From: Mucilaginibacter limnophilus
Lineage (GTDB): Bacteria > Bacteroidota > Bacteroidia > Sphingobacteriales > Sphingobacteriaceae
Length of the DNA: 64,000 bases
Direction: 5' to 3'
Assembly (NCBI RefSeq): GCF_004005815.1
Contig: NZ_SACK01000005.1
Coordinates: 62,001-126,000, forward strand
Shown here: positions 60,921-64,000 of the stretch, one piece after another
Numbering within the stretch: position 1 is the stretch's first letter
Layout of the letters: the number at the start of each line of letters is the position of its first letter
The notes under the pieces: generated by a model
Database searches by the model: none
What the model saw: only the letters and a program-made list of their open reading frames with translations
What the model was told of the DNA's origin: nothing
Made by a program: the position numbers and the translations under genes

Positions 60921-61901
60921 ATGTGTTGCAGCCTTAACATAGAAGACAGGCAGGTACCTGCCGGGAAACCCGAAGCGTTTGATATTAGTGCCGTTAAGGG
61001 AATGAAGTTTTTTGACCCGCACGTGCACATGACATCGCGCACCACTGATGACTATCAGGCTATGGCTGATGCCGGTGTGGTAGCTTTGATAGAGCCCGCT
61101 TTCTGGCTTGGGCAGCCGCGTACAGGTGTCGACAGCTTTAAAGATTATTATAGCAGCCTGGTTGGTTGGGAACGATTCCGCTCATCGCAATTCGGCATAA
61201 AGCATTACTGTACCATAGGCCTGAATTCTCGCGAAGCTAACAATGAAGCTTTGGCTGAACAGGTAATGGAAGTGCTGCCGCTATTTATTTATAAAGATGG
61301 TGTGGTAGGCATAGGCGAAATTGGTTTTGACGACCAGACCGCCGCCGAAGATAAATATTATCGCGCACAGCTTGAATTGGCTAAAGAAGCCGGTTTACCC
61401 GTGCAGATACACACACCGCACCGCGATAAGAAACGGGGCACCCAACGCAGCATGGATATAGCCATTGAACATGGACTCGACCCATACATGGTGATTATTG
61501 ATCACAACAATGAGGAAACGGTTAAAGAAGTACTTGATCGTGGTTTTTGGGCGGCATTTACTATCTATCCATTTACAAAAATGGGCAACCAACGCATGGT
61601 TGAAATAGTAAAACAATACGGCTCCGAGCGCATCATGATCAACTCGGCTGCCGACTGGGGTATAAGTGATCCATTAGCAGTGCCTAAAACAGCTGCTTTG
61701 ATGAAGCTGAATGGCATAAGTGAGAAAGATATCGAGCTGGTTACTTATAGCAACGCCATTACAGCTTTCAGCCAAAGCGGACAGATAGATGAGGCTGATT
61801 TTGCGGTGTCTGTTGATCAAAGCGCTAAGTTTGAAGGCAACACTGTGTTGCGCGGCGGTCAGCAGCCACGTATTGATAAATCTTCAATTATCATCAGCTA
61901 A
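60921..61901 (+). CDS. eboB: EboB, TatD-family metal-dependent hydrolase
   Basis: 326 aa TIM barrel. Metal ligands are visible: HVHM in FFDPHVHMTSRTTDD near residue 34, Glu in GVVGIGEIGFDD near 135, His in PVQIHTPHRDKK near 160, His in VIIDHNNEET near 193 and Asp in INSAADWGISDPLAVPKT near 245. The N-terminal 25 residues (MCCSLNIEDRQVPAGKPEA) are typical of this branch. Substrate unknown. It begins 15 bp after eboA and ends 2 bp before the eboC start. Confidence 0.88.
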   Translation: MCCSLNIEDRQVPAGKPEAFDISAVKGMKFFDPHVHMTSRTTDDYQAMADAGVVALIEPAFWLGQPRTGVDSFKDYYSSLVGWERFRSSQFGIKHYCTIGLNSREANNEALAEQVMEVLPLFIYKDGVVGIGEIGFDDQTAAEDKYYRAQLELAKEAGLPVQIHTPHRDKKRGTQRSMDIAIEHGLDPYMVIIDHNNEETVKEVLDRGFWAAFTIYPFTKMGNQRMVEIVKQYGSERIMINSAADWGISDPLAVPKTAALMKLNGISEKDIELVTYSNAITAFSQSGQIDEADFAVSVDQSAKFEGNTVLRGGQQPRIDKSSIIIS

Positions 61902-61903
61902 AC

Positions 61904-62791
61904 GTGGGCAAAGCTATACACTACCTGCGTTTAATGCGCCCTGCAAACATCGTCACTTCGGTGGCTGATGTACTGGCAGGTGCTGCTATCGCCGGTGCTT
62001 TTACAGACGGGTTTGCCGCCGGTACTTACTGGCCTGTTGCAGGTTTGTTATGTATAAGTACAGCTTGCCTGTATGCCGGCGGTATAGTATTTAACGATGT
62101 TTTTGATGCCGAGCTGGACAAGGTTGAACGTCCTGAACGCGCCATACCGAGTGGCATCATCACCTTAGGAGCTGCTGCACGGCTGGGTACGCTACTGTTG
62201 TTTTTGGGCGTTTTTATCGCTTCGTTTTGCAGCTTTGAGGCCGCGGCTTTAGCAATGGTCATTACGTTTTTTGCCTTACTGTATAACAAAATCAGCAAGC
62301 ATCATGCGTTTTTTGGTCCGCTTAATATGGGCTTGTGTCGCGGGTTAAACTTATTGCTTGGAATAAGCGTAATACCCGGTGCCTTACAGCATTGGTACCT
62401 TTTAGCTGTTGTGCCGGTCGTTTATATATTTTCAATAACCATGATAAGCCGTGGTGAGGTACATGGCGGCAACAAAACCAACCTGTACATTGCTGCAGGC
62501 TTATACGGAATAGTTACTGGAATTATCCTGTATTTTATATTTGTTAACCACAGGTGGTGGGCGCTGGTATTTTTGCTGCCGTTTTTATGGATGATCATGA
62601 AACCGCTGTCAAAGGCGATTATTGATCCCGTAGGTAAAAACATTGGTGCGGCGGTAAAGGCCGGTGTAATTTCTTTGATACTGATGGACGCTGCATGGGC
62701 GGCAACTTTCAGTACGTTGTATATTGCATTGATAATTGCCTGTTTGCTGCCGTTATCATTATGGCTGTCAAAAATATTTGCAGTTACTTAA
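61904..62791 (+). CDS. eboC: EboC, UbiA-like prenyltransferase
   Basis: 295 aa with about eight or nine transmembrane helices, starting at GTG 61904. The first Asp-rich motif NDVFDAELD lies at residues 64-72 and is followed by RPERAIPSG, as in UbiA enzymes; the second motif is weaker. It should transfer an isoprenoid or similar lipid group to an acceptor in the membrane. Between eboB and eboD, as in other ebo clusters. Confidence 0.88.
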   Translation: MGKAIHYLRLMRPANIVTSVADVLAGAAIAGAFTDGFAAGTYWPVAGLLCISTACLYAGGIVFNDVFDAELDKVERPERAIPSGIITLGAAARLGTLLLFLGVFIASFCSFEAAALAMVITFFALLYNKISKHHAFFGPLNMGLCRGLNLLLGISVIPGALQHWYLLAVVPVVYIFSITMISRGEVHGGNKTNLYIAAGLYGIVTGIILYFIFVNHRWWALVFLLPFLWMIMKPLSKAIIDPVGKNIGAAVKAGVISLILMDAAWAATFSTLYIALIIACLLPLSLWLSKIFAVT

Positions 62792-62805
62792 TTATTATTT
62801 AAAGC

Positions 62806-62826
62806 GTTATATGTTTAGCATATAAC
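62806..62826 (+). other. Stem-loop between eboC and eboD
   Basis: GTTATATG (62806-62813) pairs perfectly with CATATAAC (62819-62826) over a 5-nt loop in the 51-bp gap. No U-tract follows, so it is more likely an mRNA processing or stability element than a terminator. Confidence 0.45.
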
Positions 62827-62842
62827 CCGGATTGTGTTTTAC

Positions 62843-64000
62843 ATGGAGCATTTACATCAATCGTTTACGATTAAATTTGAATATAACGTTTACTTCACCA
62901 CAGGGCTGTTTGATACAGCGAATACCCTCTTCAGCGATTTTTTGCTGAAAAATAACACGGCCGAAGTACAGCGTAAGATATTTTTTGTTGTTGACAGTGG
63001 GGTTGCTGAAGCGCACCCTGAACTAAATACTCAGCTAAAAGATTATTTTTATGCGCATCCCGGTATACAGCTTATACCTGATATACTTATCGTTCCGGGT
63101 GGTGAAGGCGTGAAAAACGATCCTATTTACTTTGAACAGGTTGTTGAAGCGGTGAATACTTATGGTATAGACAGGCATTCGTACATTGCCGCCATCGGCG
63201 GCGGATCAGTGCTTGACATGGTTGGTTATGCCGCCGCGGTGTCGCACCGTGGTATCAAACATATCCGTATTCCAACAACCGTGCTGTCGCAAAACGACTC
63301 AGGAATTGGCGTGAAAAACGGTATTAACTACTTCGGCAAGAAGAACTTTTTAGGAACCTTTGCGCCGCCTGTAGTTGTATTTAATGACGATAGTTTTCTG
63401 CTTACTCTTAGCGACCGTGACTGGCGTTCAGGGATTTCTGAAGCAATAAAAGTAGCCCTGATAAAGGATGCTGAGTTTTTCACCTGGCTTGAAAATAATG
63501 CGGCGCTACTGGTTCAGCGTGATATGCCAACCATGAATTACCTGGTATGGCGATGCGCACAACTGCATATAGAGCACATCGCGTCGAAAGACCCGTTTGA
63601 AAGTGGTTCTTCCAGACCCCTTGATTTCGGTCACTGGAGCGCACATAAGTTAGAGTACCTGAGCAATTTTGAAGTCCGCCACGGTGAAGCTGTGGCCATG
63701 GGCATCGCTCTTGATACCGTTTATTCTCAGCTTTCGGGCAGGCTATCGGTAAATGATAGTAACCGTGTTATAAAATTGCTTCAAAACCTTGGTTTTGATA
63801 TCATTCATCCATTGCTTGAGGTGCACCGTGATGACAGCCCGATACTAACCGGTTTTGAAGAGTTTAGGGAGCATCTTGGAGGACAACTAACCATAATGCT
63901 GCTAACCGCCATAGGTGTTGGTGAGGAAGTGCACGAGGTAGACGTAGAATTGTTAAAACAGGCCGGGAAATTGCTGCATAATCTGCAGCATCAACAGGTG
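62843..64000 (+). CDS. eboD: EboD, 3-dehydroquinate synthase-like enzyme, cut by window end
   Basis: ATG 62843 opens a frame that runs off the window after 386 codons. Family pattern: NAD loop AIGGGSVLDMVGYAAA at residues 117-132; substrate lysines in GVKNGINYFGKKN (K158, K166); zinc ligands E200 (SEAIKVAL), H264 (DFGHWSAH) and H280 (VRHGEAVAMG). The usual GHTFGH block is changed to GHWSAH, as expected for a paralogue using another sugar phosphate rather than DAHP. It likely cyclises a sugar phosphate to a carbocycle that the pathway then prenylates; that step order is inference. Confidence 0.88.
   Translation, partial: MEHLHQSFTIKFEYNVYFTTGLFDTANTLFSDFLLKNNTAEVQRKIFFVVDSGVAEAHPELNTQLKDYFYAHPGIQLIPDILIVPGGEGVKNDPIYFEQVVEAVNTYGIDRHSYIAAIGGGSVLDMVGYAAAVSHRGIKHIRIPTTVLSQNDSGIGVKNGINYFGKKNFLGTFAPPVVVFNDDSFLLTLSDRDWRSGISEAIKVALIKDAEFFTWLENNAALLVQRDMPTMNYLVWRCAQLHIEHIASKDPFESGSSRPLDFGHWSAHKLEYLSNFEVRHGEAVAMGIALDTVYSQLSGRLSVNDSNRVIKLLQNLGFDIIHPLLEVHRDDSPILTGFEEFREHLGGQLTIMLLTAIGVGEEVHEVDVELLKQAGKLLHNLQHQQV

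Overview
The window looks like a chromosome segment of a soil- or plant-associated Bacteroidota, most likely Sphingobacteriaceae (Mucilaginibacter/Pedobacter-like). The evidence is a SusC/SusD polysaccharide utilization locus driven by an ECF sigma/FecR pair, TAnnTTTG-type -7 boxes, mostly weak Shine-Dalgarno sequences, GH92 and GH127 enzymes, and the Bacteroidota-style long IleS, DksA-like and LspA order. No rRNA, CRISPR array or intact insertion sequence was seen.

Layout. 1-5.5 kb: the 3' part of a major-royal-jelly/Yellow-like secreted protein, then a four-gene run (SRPBCC membrane protein, two zinc alcohol dehydrogenases, a tail-anchored protein). 5.8-7.6 kb: a compact cupin / SelW-like / HPP / group III truncated globin operon behind an inverted repeat. 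7.7-10.2 kb: a secreted GH127-type enzyme with an extra C-terminal domain. 10.3-16.4 kb (minus): a tight seven-gene operon with two DUF421 membrane proteins, a 738-aa cytosolic protein of unknown function, an SDR and an MFS transporter. 16.7-31.7 kb (minus): a PUL with two GH92 enzymes, an unrecognised 718-aa enzyme, a DUF3823 lipoprotein, SusD, SusC, FecR and ECF sigma. 32-40.3 kb: an AraC regulator with a divergent oxidoreductase, a ThuA/sugar dehydrogenase/cytochrome c fusion with a sugar isomerase partner, and a phosphohexomutase. 40.4-48.6 kb: small enzymes, a possible small RNA, and a housekeeping block (recO, a frameshifted dgkA, ileS, a dksA-like gene, lspA). 48.7-54.1 kb: AraC plus a TetX-like flavin monooxygenase, then AraC / old yellow enzyme / NmrA. 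54.1-57.8 kb: a low-GC, gene-poor decayed island ending at tRNA-Val, with an integrase pseudogene, 54-nt paired repeats and orphan genes. 58-59.5 kb: a sialate O-acetylesterase-type lipoprotein. 59.8 kb to the end: a TMEM220-like gene followed by eboA, eboB, eboC and a truncated eboD.

How the genes fit together. The PUL should sense, import and cut a mannose-containing glycan (probably mannan or N-glycan-like); stem-loops between its genes probably set different expression levels for transport and enzyme genes. The ebo operon is a known but biochemically unresolved cluster thought to make or move a lipid- or sugar-derived compound. The DUF421 operon and the cupin/SelW/HPP/globin operon are the best candidates for poorly described systems. 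All functional statements come from reading the translated sequence and family knowledge; no search was run.
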